From Eutrophobius brisbanensis (GTDB lineage: Bacteria; Pseudomonadota; Gammaproteobacteria; Eutrophobiales; Eutrophobiaceae), in the NCBI GenBank assembly GCA_038131795.1, contig JAYPQE010000003.1:620001-684000 (forward strand): 64,000 nt of DNA, written 5' to 3'. Numbering within the stretch: position 1 is the first letter of the stretch; the number at the start of each line of letters is the position of its first letter. The notes beneath the pieces are model-generated. The model searched no databases. It had not been told where the DNA came from and was given only the letters and a program-made list of their open reading frames with translations. Below are positions 35,024-44,618 of the stretch, in pieces. A program made the position numbers and the translations under genes.

Positions 35024-35706
35024 TTTAATGTGTCCTGTAATATATTCCCATCAACCAGCTGAATAGTACGGTGTGCATGCGCGGCGATATCTGCCTCATG
35101 AGTCACTAGAATGATGGTATGTCCTTCCTTGTTTAAATTATCCATTAGCTTCATGATTTCGTCACCCGTCCTGGAATCCAGATTCCCCGTTGGTTCATCA
35201 GCCAGGATGATGCTGGGCCGGGTCACCAGGGCGCGGGCAATGGCAACCCGCTGACGCTGACCACCTGACATTTCATTGGGGCGGTGTTTTATCCGATCCG
35301 CCAGTCCTACCTGATGTAGCGCTTCTGTCGCTTTCTCAAGACGTCGTTTACGCCGAATACCGCTGTATAACAAGGGTAGTTCAACATTGTGCAATGCATC
35401 CATTCTGGGCAGAAGGTTGAAAGTTTGAAAAATAAAACCAATTTCCTGATTTCGAATTTTCGTAAGCTGACGATTTGATAATTCAGATACCAGTTTTCCG
35501 TTTAGCCAGTAATTTCCACTGGTTGGAGAGTCCAGGCAGCCTATCAGATTCATCAATGTAGATTTGCCTGATCCGGATGTGCCCATAATGGCAATATATT
35601 CATTCTGATTAATTGAAATATTAAAATCTTTCAGGGCATGAATGGTTTCTCCACCCATGTAATAAATACGCTGCAAATTTCGAGTTACAATGATTTCTTT
35701 GTCCAT
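35020..35706 (-). CDS. MacB/LolD-type ABC transporter ATPase
   Basis: This is a cytoplasmic ATPase of 228 residues. Walker A is GTSGSGKSTLMNLIG, the signature is MSGGQRQRVAIARAL, and Walker B is IILADEPTGNLDS. The N-terminal YYMGGETIHALKDFN is typical of the MacB-like subgroup. It is the first gene of the operon, followed by the adaptor and permease. The 228 bases upstream are AT-rich and hold no gene. Confidence 0.93.
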   Translation of the reverse strand: MDKEIIVTRNLQRIYYMGGETIHALKDFNISINQNEYIAIMGTSGSGKSTLMNLIGCLDSPTSGNYWLNGKLVSELSNRQLTKIRNQEIGFIFQTFNLLPRMDALHNVELPLLYSGIRRKRRLEKATEALHQVGLADRIKHRPNEMSGGQRQRVAIARALVTRPSIILADEPTGNLDSRTGDEIMKLMDNLNKEGHTIILVTHEADIAAHAHRTIQLVDGNILQDTLN

Positions 35707-35934
35707 ATATTTTTAATATTGAATATCAATCAATAGTTATATTAAACAACGAATGATGAGATAGGTTTAATCCTTAACTCAACATGATTTATTTGTGTAT
35801 TCGACCTGAAATTACAGAAATTATCCATTAATTCAGATAACTTCAGGCAGTTTTCATGATACGTTAATAATGTATATCATATCTTGTTGATACATAAGTT
35901 AATTTAGTTAAACAATAGTGAAATAGACGGTGGC

Positions 35935-36498
35935 ATGACGATGACAAACCAGACAACAATCAGCGATATTATCGTGTCAAGGCGCACAATTAATTCGTTT
36001 CAGGATAAATCAGTGCCTGAATCAATGATCATTAAGGCCATTGAACATGCCAGATGGGCACCCAATCACAGGTTAACTGAGCCATGGCATTTTTATCTAT
36101 TGGGGACAGAAAAAAGGGAGCAGGTTAAACAGCTAATTACAGATTTAAAATCAAATGGAAAAAGTGATGGTTTCAGGGCATCCACACGTAAACGCCTGGA
36201 TGGAATTCCAGGTTGGTTTGTATTAACGGCTGAAAAATCTGCTGACAAAGTGATGCGGCGTGAAAATTATGCAGCAACTTGTTGTGCAGCCCAGAACCTC
36301 ATGTTGTATCTATGGCATGAAGGTATTGGGGTGAAGTGGACAACGGGTGATGTGACCCGGGATAAACGTTTTTATAACTTATTGGGTCTGAATAAAAGTA
36401 AAGCCAGGGTGGTGGGATTATTCTGGTATGGATATCCCGGTCAAATACCGGCACAAAAAAGAAAATCCACAGACGAAATAATCTCTATTTTATATTAG
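35935..36498 (+). CDS. Nitroreductase family protein
   Basis: This is an FMN-dependent oxidoreductase of 187 residues, close in size to the YdjA-type nitroreductases. The N-terminal SRRTINSFQDKSVPE and ARWAPNHRLTEPWHFYLLG bind FMN; the ENYAATCCAAQNLMLYLWHEG helix and final GLFWYGYP are conserved. The electron donor is presumably NAD(P)H. It stands alone between two efflux systems. The ATG at 35935 follows a GGTGGC element; an ATG at 35941 is also possible. Confidence 0.87.
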   Translation: MTMTNQTTISDIIVSRRTINSFQDKSVPESMIIKAIEHARWAPNHRLTEPWHFYLLGTEKREQVKQLITDLKSNGKSDGFRASTRKRLDGIPGWFVLTAEKSADKVMRRENYAATCCAAQNLMLYLWHEGIGVKWTTGDVTRDKRFYNLLGLNKSKARVVGLFWYGYPGQIPAQKRKSTDEIISILY

Positions 36499-36667
36499 AA
36501 AAAGTTTATAACTATTTGAATATAAGAATAAAATATCTATTATAATTAGCTAATCTTTTATGGTAAATTGAATCAATAAATTTACTCACCTCGTAACTTC
36601 TACACAGTATTTTCACAATAAATAACGTAAACTTCGTCAGACTTTTTCGCCTATCGGTGTTACATAC

Positions 36668-37786
36668 ATGAAATTTTCAAGCATAACCGGCATTGTAGTT
36701 ATTCTAGTTGCAGCCGGTGGCATCTATTATAGTCAAGTCATGCAAGGCACAGACCCGGAAGGGGCTGGAAATGCCTCACGATCCCGTCAACGTCCTCCCA
36801 ATATCGTTACCGTCGATGAAGTTAAGTTACAAGAGATCAATGACGCCATAGAATCCATTGGCACCGCCATGGCAAATGAGTCAGTGTCAATCATCTCCAA
36901 GGTGACAGACACTGTAAACCAGGTACATTTTGATGATGGTGATCATGTCCAGGCGGGACAAATACTGGTTGAAATGACAAATAATGAAGAATCTGCTTTG
37001 CTGGCCGAGGCGCAGGCCAATCTGGATGAGGCCAGACGTCAATTAAGACGGCAGATGGAATTAGGTGAAAAAGGCCTGGCAGCAAAGTCCGCCATGGACG
37101 AGGCTGTGGCCAGGGAAGAGGCAGCCAAAGCCAGGTTCAATGCCATAACTGCAAGAATGGATGACCGGTTAATTCGTGCCCCTTTTAGTGGTGTTTTGGG
37201 TTTCAGGGAAATCAGTCCCGGCACCTTATTGACCTCGAATACAGTTGTCACCACCCTGGATGATATCTCCGTCATTAAATTGGATTTTTCTATCCCCGAA
37301 TTATTCCTGGGGGTGATTAAACCCGGCTTTAGGATCATTGCCCATAGTGATGTCTGGAAAGATACCAAGTTTAATGGGGAGATTGATTCAATCGGTAGCC
37401 GGATTGACCCTGAAACCAGGGCCGTAATGGTTCGTGCATCTATTACAAATGAAAATGAGATGTTAAGACCGGGCATGTTAATGACGGTGCAGATTATTAC
37501 CAATGATCGCATGGCCCTGGTCATACCGGAGTCTGCATTTATTCAGACAGGGAATGAAAGTTATGTATTTATTGCTGGAGAAGATGGCCAGGCCCACCGT
37601 AGGGTCATAAAAATTGGTTCAAGAAAATTCGGTTTTGTTGAGGTCGTAGATGGATTGCAGGAGGGTGATAAGATTATCACTGAGGGAGGCTTTAAGCTCC
37701 AGGATAAATCGCCCTATAGAATCAACGAGATTGAAAAAATGGACATGAGTCATCTCACCAGAAACTTGCCCTATTTTATGGGGTAG
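36668..37786 (+). CDS. RND efflux periplasmic adaptor subunit
   Basis: This is a membrane-fusion protein of 372 residues. It has a single N-terminal helix (ITGIVVILVAAGGIYYS), lipoyl halves (SKVTDTVNQVHFDDGDHV, IRAPFSGVLGFREISPGTL) around a short coiled coil, and a beta-barrel domain ending in GGFKLQDKSPYRI. It lies two bases before the RND pump gene, so both are co-transcribed. No outer-membrane channel follows. Confidence 0.93.
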   Translation: MKFSSITGIVVILVAAGGIYYSQVMQGTDPEGAGNASRSRQRPPNIVTVDEVKLQEINDAIESIGTAMANESVSIISKVTDTVNQVHFDDGDHVQAGQILVEMTNNEESALLAEAQANLDEARRQLRRQMELGEKGLAAKSAMDEAVAREEAAKARFNAITARMDDRLIRAPFSGVLGFREISPGTLLTSNTVVTTLDDISVIKLDFSIPELFLGVIKPGFRIIAHSDVWKDTKFNGEIDSIGSRIDPETRAVMVRASITNENEMLRPGMLMTVQIITNDRMALVIPESAFIQTGNESYVFIAGEDGQAHRRVIKIGSRKFGFVEVVDGLQEGDKIITEGGFKLQDKSPYRINEIEKMDMSHLTRNLPYFMG

Positions 37787-37788
37787 CT

Positions 37789-40700
37789 ATGTGGTTATCT
37801 GACACCTCCGTCAAGAGGCCGGTGTTTGCTACCGTTCTCAGCCTTCTGTTGCTGGTATTGGGAACGCTGGCCTTCATGCAGTTATCAATCCGTGAGTACC
37901 CAAATATCAGCCCACCTGTGGTCTCGATCTTTACCGAGTATCCTGGCGCATCGGCAGACATAATCGAGTCGCGTATTACCCAGGTACTGGAAGGGGAGAT
38001 TAGTGGAATTGCGGGTATCAATAATATTTCTTCCAGTAGTCGTGATGGGCGTTCAAGTATTACCGTTGAGTTTAACCTTGATCGTGATATTGATAATGCA
38101 ACGAATGATTTACGAGACCGTGTTTCCTCGGTTCGTAGGAGGCTACCTGATGATGTAGAACTACCCAGAATCTCAAAACGGGATGCAGATGCTCAACCCA
38201 TATTGTGGATGAACCTGGCCACCAGCGGGAACATGTCCATGATGGAGGCCACAGATTTTATTGAGCGCTACATCATTGATAGATTTTCTGTCATTTCCGG
38301 GGTCTCTCAGGTCAATTACTTTCAGGCTGCCAGGCCTTCTATGCGTATCTGGTTAGACAGGATGGCATTGGCAGCAAGAAACCTTACGGTAATAGATGTC
38401 CAAAATGCATTGTTAAGAGAAAATATAGAGCTGCCTGCAGGCAGGCTGGAATCTCGTGATAAAGAATTTATTGCCCGGATAGCGAAAAATTACGCCACCG
38501 TTGAAGACTTCAGATCGCTGGTCATCCGGCGTGGTGATGATGGCCATTTGATACGATTGGGAGAAGTGGCTGAGGTGGATATTGCAGCACGTGACCCCAG
38601 GGTTGCATTTCGTACAAATGGCGAAGACATGGTAGGGATAGGGATTGTAAAGCAATCCACTGCAAATACCCTTGAAGTTCTTGAAGCAGTTAAAGCAGAA
38701 GTTGAGAAAATAAACGAGGAATTACCTGATGGCATGTCATTGTTCTATTCATCTGATGATTCCCTGTTTATTAGGGAAGCAATAAATAATGTATATCAAA
38801 CAATAGGATTGGCCACTGTTTTTGTTGGTATTGTAATTTTATTGTTCCTGGGCAGTCTAAGAACCATGTTTATTCCCTTAATCACCATTCCTATCTGTCT
38901 GGTGGCGGCATTTATTGCACTGGCGATTTTTGGCTATTCCGTAAACCTGATAACCTTGCTTGCCCTGGTGTTATCAATTGGATTAGTTGTGGATGACTCC
39001 ATCGTTGTGCTAGAAAATATTCATAGACGCATTGAAGAGGGGGAGAAGCCCTTGCTTGCTGCGTTTCAGGGTGTAAGACAGGTGTCATTTGCCGTGATCG
39101 CAACTACGATAGTCCTGGTGGCAGTATTTGTGCCGATAATATTTTTAACTGATAACGTCGGCAGGATATTTTCTGAACTTGCGGTGACCGTTGCAGCTGC
39201 AGTCGCCTTTTCCAGTGTTTTGGCATTGTCACTTGTGCCCATGTTGTGTTCAAAGTTCTTACGGCCTGTTATTACTGAGGGGAAAGGCGAAAAAATAGTA
39301 TCGGGAGTATTTAACCAAATAGCCGATGCTTACCAGGCTAGTATCAGAGTGTTGTTAAATTATTCATGGCTCAGTGTGATATTTATGGTGTGTATTGCCT
39401 TGTTTGCCTATGAATTGCTAGGAAGGATCCCTCAGGAGTATGCTCCTCAGGAAGATCAGGGAATATTTCGGGCAGGTATCAGTGCCTCAGAGGGCACCAG
39501 TTTTGCAAGGATACATGATGAAATTTTGCCTCAACTGGAAGCCCCCATTGTGCCATTTCTCGAATCCGGTGAACTGCAAAGAGGTATCTTCAGGTTTCCA
39601 GGTTTTAGCGGTAATACCAATACGGGGATCGCCATGATGGCATTAAGTCCCTGGTCTGAAAGGACTGCGACTACAGATGAGATCATGCAGGCAATCTCCT
39701 CGGAATGGCGAAAAATTCCCGGTGTGCGCGTTTTTGTCGCCAAACGTTCCGGGTTGTCACGTCGTGGAGGTGGGCAACCGGTGCAGTTTGTCCTCGGCGG
39801 CCCAAACTATGAAGAGCTTGCCAGGTGGCGGGATATCATTCTCGCAAGAGTTGCAGAGAACCCAGGCCTGATACAGGTTGATTCTGATCTAAAAGAAACT
39901 CAACCACAGGTTCTAGTTAGAATAAACAAAGACCGTGCGGCAGAATTGGGTATATCTATTCGGACAATAGGAAGAACACTGTCCACTATGATGACCGAAC
40001 AACAGGTGACGACTTATAGTGTAGATGGGGAAGAATATGATGTGGTGTTGCGCGCCAAAGATGATCAACGGGCAACACCAGAAGATATGGCAAATATATT
40101 TGTCAGATCAGACCGTACCGGAAAACTGATACCTCTGACAAACCTTACAGTTATTGATAATACGGCTGGACCGGGTGTGCTAAACCATTATAACCGCTAT
40201 CGAGCCATGACCATCAGTGGCAGCCTTGCTCCAGGCTATTCACTGGCGGATGCGCTGACTTTCCTGGAAAATATCGTTCGAGAGGAACTGCCTCAGGAAG
40301 CACATATTGATTACAAGGGTGAATCACTGGAGTTTAAAGAGTCTTCGGGTAGTTTGTTATTTACCTTCGGGATTGCATTGTTAGTAGTTTACCTGGTGCT
40401 GGCGGCCCAGTTCGAAAGTTTCATACATCCCATGGTGATTATGATTACAGTACCTATGGCGGTGTTTGGCGGATTAATCGGTCTGTATCTGACCGAAAGT
40501 ACCATGAATATATACAGCCAAATCGGCATGGTGATGCTGGTAGGAATTGCAGCAAAGAATGGCATATTAATTGTTGAATTTATCAATCAGTTACGAGACA
40601 AGGGCTTGCCTTTTAATGAAGCTATTATTGCGGGAACAAGAACGCGTTTCAGACCAGTGGTGATGACAACAATATCCACCTCTATTGGTGCGTTACCTTT

Positions 40701-40896
40701 GATTATGTCCAGCGGTGCAGGGGCAGAAAGCCGTACTGTCCTGGGGATAGTGATATTTTCAGGGATCATATTTGCCACAATCTTCACACTGTTTATTGTG
40801 CCGCTATTTTATAAGTTGTTGGCCAGACACACCCAGGCCAGAAATGCAGTGGAACAAAAACTACATGATTTAATGGGTAGTGCCGACCAGATTTAG
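37789..40896 (+). CDS. RND multidrug efflux transporter, HAE1 type
   Basis: This is an inner-membrane proton-driven pump of 1035 residues, the normal size for AcrB/MexB-like proteins. The N-terminus is SDTSVKRPVFATVLSLLL. The proton-relay aspartates are in GLVVDDSIVVLENIHRR, and the relay lysine is in GIAAKNGILIVEFINQ. Both halves of the protein are intact. Likely substrates are toxic organics; none can be assigned. It ends against the convergent TIGR02444 gene. Confidence 0.95.
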   Translation: MWLSDTSVKRPVFATVLSLLLLVLGTLAFMQLSIREYPNISPPVVSIFTEYPGASADIIESRITQVLEGEISGIAGINNISSSSRDGRSSITVEFNLDRDIDNATNDLRDRVSSVRRRLPDDVELPRISKRDADAQPILWMNLATSGNMSMMEATDFIERYIIDRFSVISGVSQVNYFQAARPSMRIWLDRMALAARNLTVIDVQNALLRENIELPAGRLESRDKEFIARIAKNYATVEDFRSLVIRRGDDGHLIRLGEVAEVDIAARDPRVAFRTNGEDMVGIGIVKQSTANTLEVLEAVKAEVEKINEELPDGMSLFYSSDDSLFIREAINNVYQTIGLATVFVGIVILLFLGSLRTMFIPLITIPICLVAAFIALAIFGYSVNLITLLALVLSIGLVVDDSIVVLENIHRRIEEGEKPLLAAFQGVRQVSFAVIATTIVLVAVFVPIIFLTDNVGRIFSELAVTVAAAVAFSSVLALSLVPMLCSKFLRPVITEGKGEKIVSGVFNQIADAYQASIRVLLNYSWLSVIFMVCIALFAYELLGRIPQEYAPQEDQGIFRAGISASEGTSFARIHDEILPQLEAPIVPFLESGELQRGIFRFPGFSGNTNTGIAMMALSPWSERTATTDEIMQAISSEWRKIPGVRVFVAKRSGLSRRGGGQPVQFVLGGPNYEELARWRDIILARVAENPGLIQVDSDLKETQPQVLVRINKDRAAELGISIRTIGRTLSTMMTEQQVTTYSVDGEEYDVVLRAKDDQRATPEDMANIFVRSDRTGKLIPLTNLTVIDNTAGPGVLNHYNRYRAMTISGSLAPGYSLADALTFLENIVREELPQEAHIDYKGESLEFKESSGSLLFTFGIALLVVYLVLAAQFESFIHPMVIMITVPMAVFGGLIGLYLTESTMNIYSQIGMVMLVGIAAKNGILIVEFINQLRDKGLPFNEAIIAGTRTRFRPVVMTTISTSIGALPLIMSSGAGAESRTVLGIVIFSGIIFATIFTLFIVPLFYKLLARHTQARNAVEQKLHDLMGSADQI

Positions 40897-41435
40897 AGAT
40901 TGGCCAGGGATTGCCTGAATAAAGGGCAATCAATGTTTACAGGTGAATGTGACGCCAGTGTTTCCAGCACAGTAATGACAGTATCTGCCATAGTTACGTT
41001 TTCGGCGTCCAGGTAATACTTTAAGTTAATTGCTATGGCTTTGGTTATGTCATCGTTTTGTGAAGTCGTGGAATTAGCCGGGCATAATGCCTCCAGGGAC
41101 AGTTGCTGCAGTTTTTCAGCTTCCAGCTCTATATGCTTTACCTTTTCCCGATATTCCATGCAGGAAGATTCCTGTATATGTGAATGTGAGCAACCAGATT
41201 GTTTTAACCATGTCCTGGCATGGCGCAGGGGTTTGACTGCATTTTCAGACCACACCCTGGAAAAGTCGTGACATTTGATAAACAGGTCGTGGTTGATTTC
41301 ACCATGGGTAATGCCATACCAGAAGCAGAATAGCACCATATTCACATCCAGACCGTGAGAGTTTTGTAAGGTTAAACATGCCTTGCGAACGGACTCAGGT
41401 TGATAAATTTTTATCGAAAATTCCCAGAATGACAT
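40893..41435 (-). CDS. TIGR02444 family uncharacterised protein
   Basis: This is a soluble helical protein of about 180 residues. The N-terminal FWEFSIKIYQPESVRKACL and LQNSHGLDVNMVLFCFWYG match the TIGR02444 family (function unknown, usually next to an ABC or membrane-transport gene). The start is ATG 41433-41435; the longer frame upstream is a read-through of the tRNA-Val. It shares four bases with the RND gene end. Confidence 0.82.
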   Translation of the reverse strand: MSFWEFSIKIYQPESVRKACLTLQNSHGLDVNMVLFCFWYGITHGEINHDLFIKCHDFSRVWSENAVKPLRHARTWLKQSGCSHSHIQESSCMEYREKVKHIELEAEKLQQLSLEALCPANSTTSQNDDITKAIAINLKYYLDAENVTMADTVITVLETLASHSPVNIDCPLFRQSLANL

Positions 41436-41455
41436 TTCGTATAATCTGTATTGTT

Positions 41456-41530
41456 TGGTGGGCGATGCTGGGATTGAACCAGCGACCTCTGCCGTGTGAA
41501 GGCAGCGCTCTCCCACTGAGCTAATCGCCC
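41456..41530 (-). tRNA. tRNA-Val (CAC)
   Basis: A complete cloverleaf is readable on the minus strand: acceptor GGGCGAT with ATCGCCC, D-arm TAGCTCAGTGGGAGAGC, anticodon stem CTGCC/GGCAG with loop TTCACAC (anticodon CAC, reading GUG), and T-arm GGTTCAATCC. The CCA end is encoded. It lies 20 bases before the TIGR02444 gene. Confidence 0.95.
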
Positions 41531-41643
41531 ATGATTAATTAATTAGAAGAAAGTGGAAAGTGCAAAGCGTAGACTTTCGACTTTTAAGCTAAAACTTTAA
41601 TCTGTAAACTCCTATCTTTCAACTAAGAGGTTTTTATTAAAAA

Positions 41644-43074
41644 ATGGTACGAACACGATTTGCCCCAAGCCCAACGGGGGATTTGCATATAGGGGGTGTT
41701 AGGACGGCCCTGTTTTCATGGCTATATGCCAGGCATTGTTGCGGTAAATTTATCATGAGGATTGAAGATACCGACCGTGAACGCTCCACGGACGAGGCCA
41801 TTCAGCTTATTCTTGATGGTATGGACTGGCTTGGGCTTGATGCAGATGAAGGTCCTTATTATCAGTCTCAGCGGGATGATCATTATCAGAAAGTCATTGA
41901 TGCACTAATGGAATCAAATCATGCCTATTATTGCTATTGCAGCAAAAAACAACTGGATGCAATGCGAGAAGCGGCAATGGCAAAGGGTGAAAAACCGAAA
42001 TATGATGGTAGATGCCGCAACAGAGAAAATCCTCCAGGCACCTATGACAGCAGGGTCGTCAGATTTAAATCACCGGTTGATGGTGAAACGATTATCAATG
42101 ATTTGATTCAGGGCGAAGTCAGGTTTAAAAACTCAGAACTGGATGATCTGGTGATAGTCCGTTCTGATGGGACACCAACATATAATTTATCAGTCGTAGT
42201 GGATGATGCAGATATGGCTATCACCCATGTTATTCGTGGTGATGATCACTTAAATAATACACCCAGGCAGGTGAATATCTTTAAGGCCCTGGAAATGCCA
42301 GTCCCTGAATATGCCCATATCCCGCTTATACTAGATGAGAATGGAAAAAAATTATCAAAACGTCATGGCGCCGCAAGTGTGTTGCGGTATAAGGAAGAGG
42401 GTATTCTGGCTGATGCTTTATTAAACTATCTGGTCCGCCTGGGATGGTCTCATGGTGATCAGGAGGTCTTTAGTCGAGAAGAAATGATTGCACTTTTTGA
42501 ACTGTTTGACATTAATAAATCTGCTGCAGCCATTAATCCGGATAAACTAATATGGTTAAATCAGCAATATCTTAAAGACTATGATAATGGGTCTCTGGTT
42601 GCGTTACTAAAAGATCAGTTAGAGCTGCTGTCTATAGATTATAGTCACGGACCGGAACTTGAAAAGCTATGCAGCATACAAAAGGAAAGGGTGAAAACAG
42701 TCAGGGAAATGGCCATGCAAAGCAGGTATTTTTTTGAGGACTTTGATGATTTTGAGCCGAGTGCAGCCAAAAAACATTTAAGACCGGTTGTCCATGAATC
42801 ATTAGAGGGTATTTTAAAATTGTTTTCGGAACTGAATTCCTGGGACAGTCAATCCATTCATCAGGCCATTATGGATTATTGCGATAAATTTGATGTGAAG
42901 ATGGGTAAGATTGCACAACCCTTACGAGTGGCTGCCACAGGAACCGGTATTTCGCCATCGATAGATGTAACGCTTGAATTAATTGGCAAAGACAGGGTTT
43001 TAGCCCGTCTGAAAAAGGCCCTCGATTTTATAAGAAATCGAAGCCAGCTTGACACCAGTGAAGGTGTCACGTAA
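41644..43074 (+). CDS. gltX: Glutamyl-tRNA synthetase
   Basis: This class I aminoacyl-tRNA synthetase has 476 residues. The HIGH-type motif is HIGGVRTALFSWL near residue 16, and the KMSKS-type motif is KLSKRHGA near residue 238. The zinc-site region contains YCYCSKKQL. The C-terminal anticodon-binding domain ends in DFIRNRS. It is followed about 100 bases later by a tRNA pair that includes tRNA-Glu. Confidence 0.98.
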   Translation: MVRTRFAPSPTGDLHIGGVRTALFSWLYARHCCGKFIMRIEDTDRERSTDEAIQLILDGMDWLGLDADEGPYYQSQRDDHYQKVIDALMESNHAYYCYCSKKQLDAMREAAMAKGEKPKYDGRCRNRENPPGTYDSRVVRFKSPVDGETIINDLIQGEVRFKNSELDDLVIVRSDGTPTYNLSVVVDDADMAITHVIRGDDHLNNTPRQVNIFKALEMPVPEYAHIPLILDENGKKLSKRHGAASVLRYKEEGILADALLNYLVRLGWSHGDQEVFSREEMIALFELFDINKSAAAINPDKLIWLNQQYLKDYDNGSLVALLKDQLELLSIDYSHGPELEKLCSIQKERVKTVREMAMQSRYFFEDFDDFEPSAAKKHLRPVVHESLEGILKLFSELNSWDSQSIHQAIMDYCDKFDVKMGKIAQPLRVAATGTGISPSIDVTLELIGKDRVLARLKKALDFIRNRSQLDTSEGVT

Positions 43075-43184
43075 ATTCCCCCACCTTGACAGCAGTTAGA
43101 AGTCATAAGTTACAGGTAACAAGGGTATTTTGCTGTTTTTTTTATCCATATTCACCTAATAACTTATCATTTTTAACTATATGT

Positions 43185-43260
<76 letters not shown>

Positions 43261-43349
43261 AATTTTGACATGAGTGTTAAGTTAGAAGTCATAGAGACGA
43301 AAGTAGGCATAACTCTCAACTTGTCATTAATTATTTGTGACTATTTATA

Positions 43350-43425
43350 GTCCCCATCGTCTAGAGGCCTAGGACACTGCCCTTTCACGGCGGCAACAGG
43401 GGTTCGAATCCCCTTGGGGACGCCA
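43350..43425 (+). tRNA. tRNA-Glu (TTC)
   Basis: This is a 76-base tRNA with acceptor GTCCCCA/TGGGGAC, D-arm CGTCTAGAGGCCTAGGAC, anticodon loop CTTTCAC (anticodon TTC), T-arm GGGGTTCGAATCCCC and encoded CCA (GCCA). It is followed by an intrinsic terminator. Confidence 0.96.
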
Positions 43426-43433
43426 TTATGAAC

Positions 43434-43469
43434 ATAAGCCAATAGTTGCTGACTATTGGCTTATTTTTT
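43434..43469 (+). terminator. Intrinsic terminator after tRNA-Glu
   Basis: A 13-bp perfect stem, ATAAGCCAATAGT with ACTATTGGCTTAT, has a five-base loop and is followed by TTTTT. It starts nine bases after the tRNA end. Confidence 0.9.
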
Positions 43470-43566
43470 CTCTTCTGACTGTTTGCCTGGTCCATTGCTG
43501 GTTAATCTTTAGTGCATCTCTTTTTGGTAAATTTAATTTTCACATATTTTTTAGCGCATCCAACGG

Positions 43567-43572
43567 TATAAT
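43567..43572 (+). promoter_or_regulatory. Possible -10 element of the polysaccharide cluster
   Basis: A perfect TATAAT lies 41 bases before the first cluster gene. No good -35 is seen at 16-18 bp (ATATTT is nearest), so it is weak on its own. No JUMPstart or ops sequence was found in the gap 43470-43613. Confidence 0.3.
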
Positions 43573-43613
43573 GAAGCCACATGTAATTAAGTATTTTTAA
43601 TTATTATAAAATC

Positions 43614-44618
43614 ATGAAAATAATAGTAACGGGTGCAGCAGGATTTATCGGCGCAGGTGTGTCTAGCGCCTTGCTAAACCGTGGTGACTCAGTCATTGGA
43701 ATTGATAACCTTAATGAGTATTATGATATTAAGTTAAAGCAGGACAGGTTATCGCTATTAACGCCTGACAAAAATTTCAAATTTATAAAAGCTGATATTT
43801 CTGATAAAGATCAGATTTCGGAAATATTTGAGAAAAACCATCCGCAAAGGGTAGTGCACCTGGCAGCCCAGGCAGGTGTTCGTTATTCTCTTGTAAATCC
43901 GCATGCTTATATCGACTCAAACATCCAGGGGTTTTTGAATATCCTGGAAGGGTGCCGTCATCACGCTGTGGAACATCTTGTCTATGCTTCTTCTAGTTCA
44001 GTATATGGTGGAAACACACAGATGCCATTTTCGATTCATCACAATGTTGATCACCCATACTCCCTGTATGGGGCCACTAAAAAATCTAATGAATTAATGG
44101 CCCATGCCTATAGTCACTTATATGGTATGCCCACCACTGGACTGAGATTCTTTACTGTGTATGGGCCCTGGGGCAGGCCAGACATGTCATTATTTTTATT
44201 TACAAAGAAAATATTAAATGATGAGCCCATAGATGTATTTAATAATGGCAATCATAGTCGCGACTTCACGTACATTGATGACATCGTAAATGGCGTTGTG
44301 AGTGTTCTGGATAAGGTTGCAAATGCAAATGAAAAATGGGACGGCAATGCACCTGACCCTGGTAGCAGTTTGGCACCATACAGGCTATATAATATAGGAA
44401 ATAATCAACCTGTTGAGCTACTTGATTTTATCCGGATAATTGAGAATTGCCTGGGAAAAAAAGCAAAGAAAAATTTTCTGCCTATGCAGGCGGGTGATGT
44501 GCCAGCAACTTATGCAGATGTAGATGACTTGATTAAAGATGTGAATTTCTCACCGTGCACCTCGGTGGAGGAAGGAGTGAAGAATTTTATTCAATGGTAC
44601 CAGGAATACTATAAGTGA
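43614..44618 (+). CDS. UDP-glucuronate 4-epimerase-like protein
   Basis: This is an extended short-chain dehydrogenase of 334 residues. It has VTGAAGFIGAGVSSALLNRG at the N-terminus, the NLNEYYDIKLKQDRL region typical of UDP-GlcA 4-epimerases, an SSSVYGGN serine block and YSLYGATKKSNE (YxxxK). It probably makes UDP-galacturonate from UDP-glucuronate supplied by the Ugd-like enzyme two genes on. It overlaps the next gene by four bases (GTG start). Confidence 0.88.
   Translation: MKIIVTGAAGFIGAGVSSALLNRGDSVIGIDNLNEYYDIKLKQDRLSLLTPDKNFKFIKADISDKDQISEIFEKNHPQRVVHLAAQAGVRYSLVNPHAYIDSNIQGFLNILEGCRHHAVEHLVYASSSSVYGGNTQMPFSIHHNVDHPYSLYGATKKSNELMAHAYSHLYGMPTTGLRFFTVYGPWGRPDMSLFLFTKKILNDEPIDVFNNGNHSRDFTYIDDIVNGVVSVLDKVANANEKWDGNAPDPGSSLAPYRLYNIGNNQPVELLDFIRIIENCLGKKAKKNFLPMQAGDVPATYADVDDLIKDVNFSPCTSVEEGVKNFIQWYQEYYK

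Noticed and set aside
41436..41516. Long N-terminal extension of the TIGR02444 gene
   Set aside because: The translation (VAGSIPASPTK) is the 3' half of tRNA-Val read as protein; the real start is 41435.
43470..43613. JUMPstart/ops element before the polysaccharide cluster
   Set aside because: No GGCGGTAG-type sequence was found in the gap.
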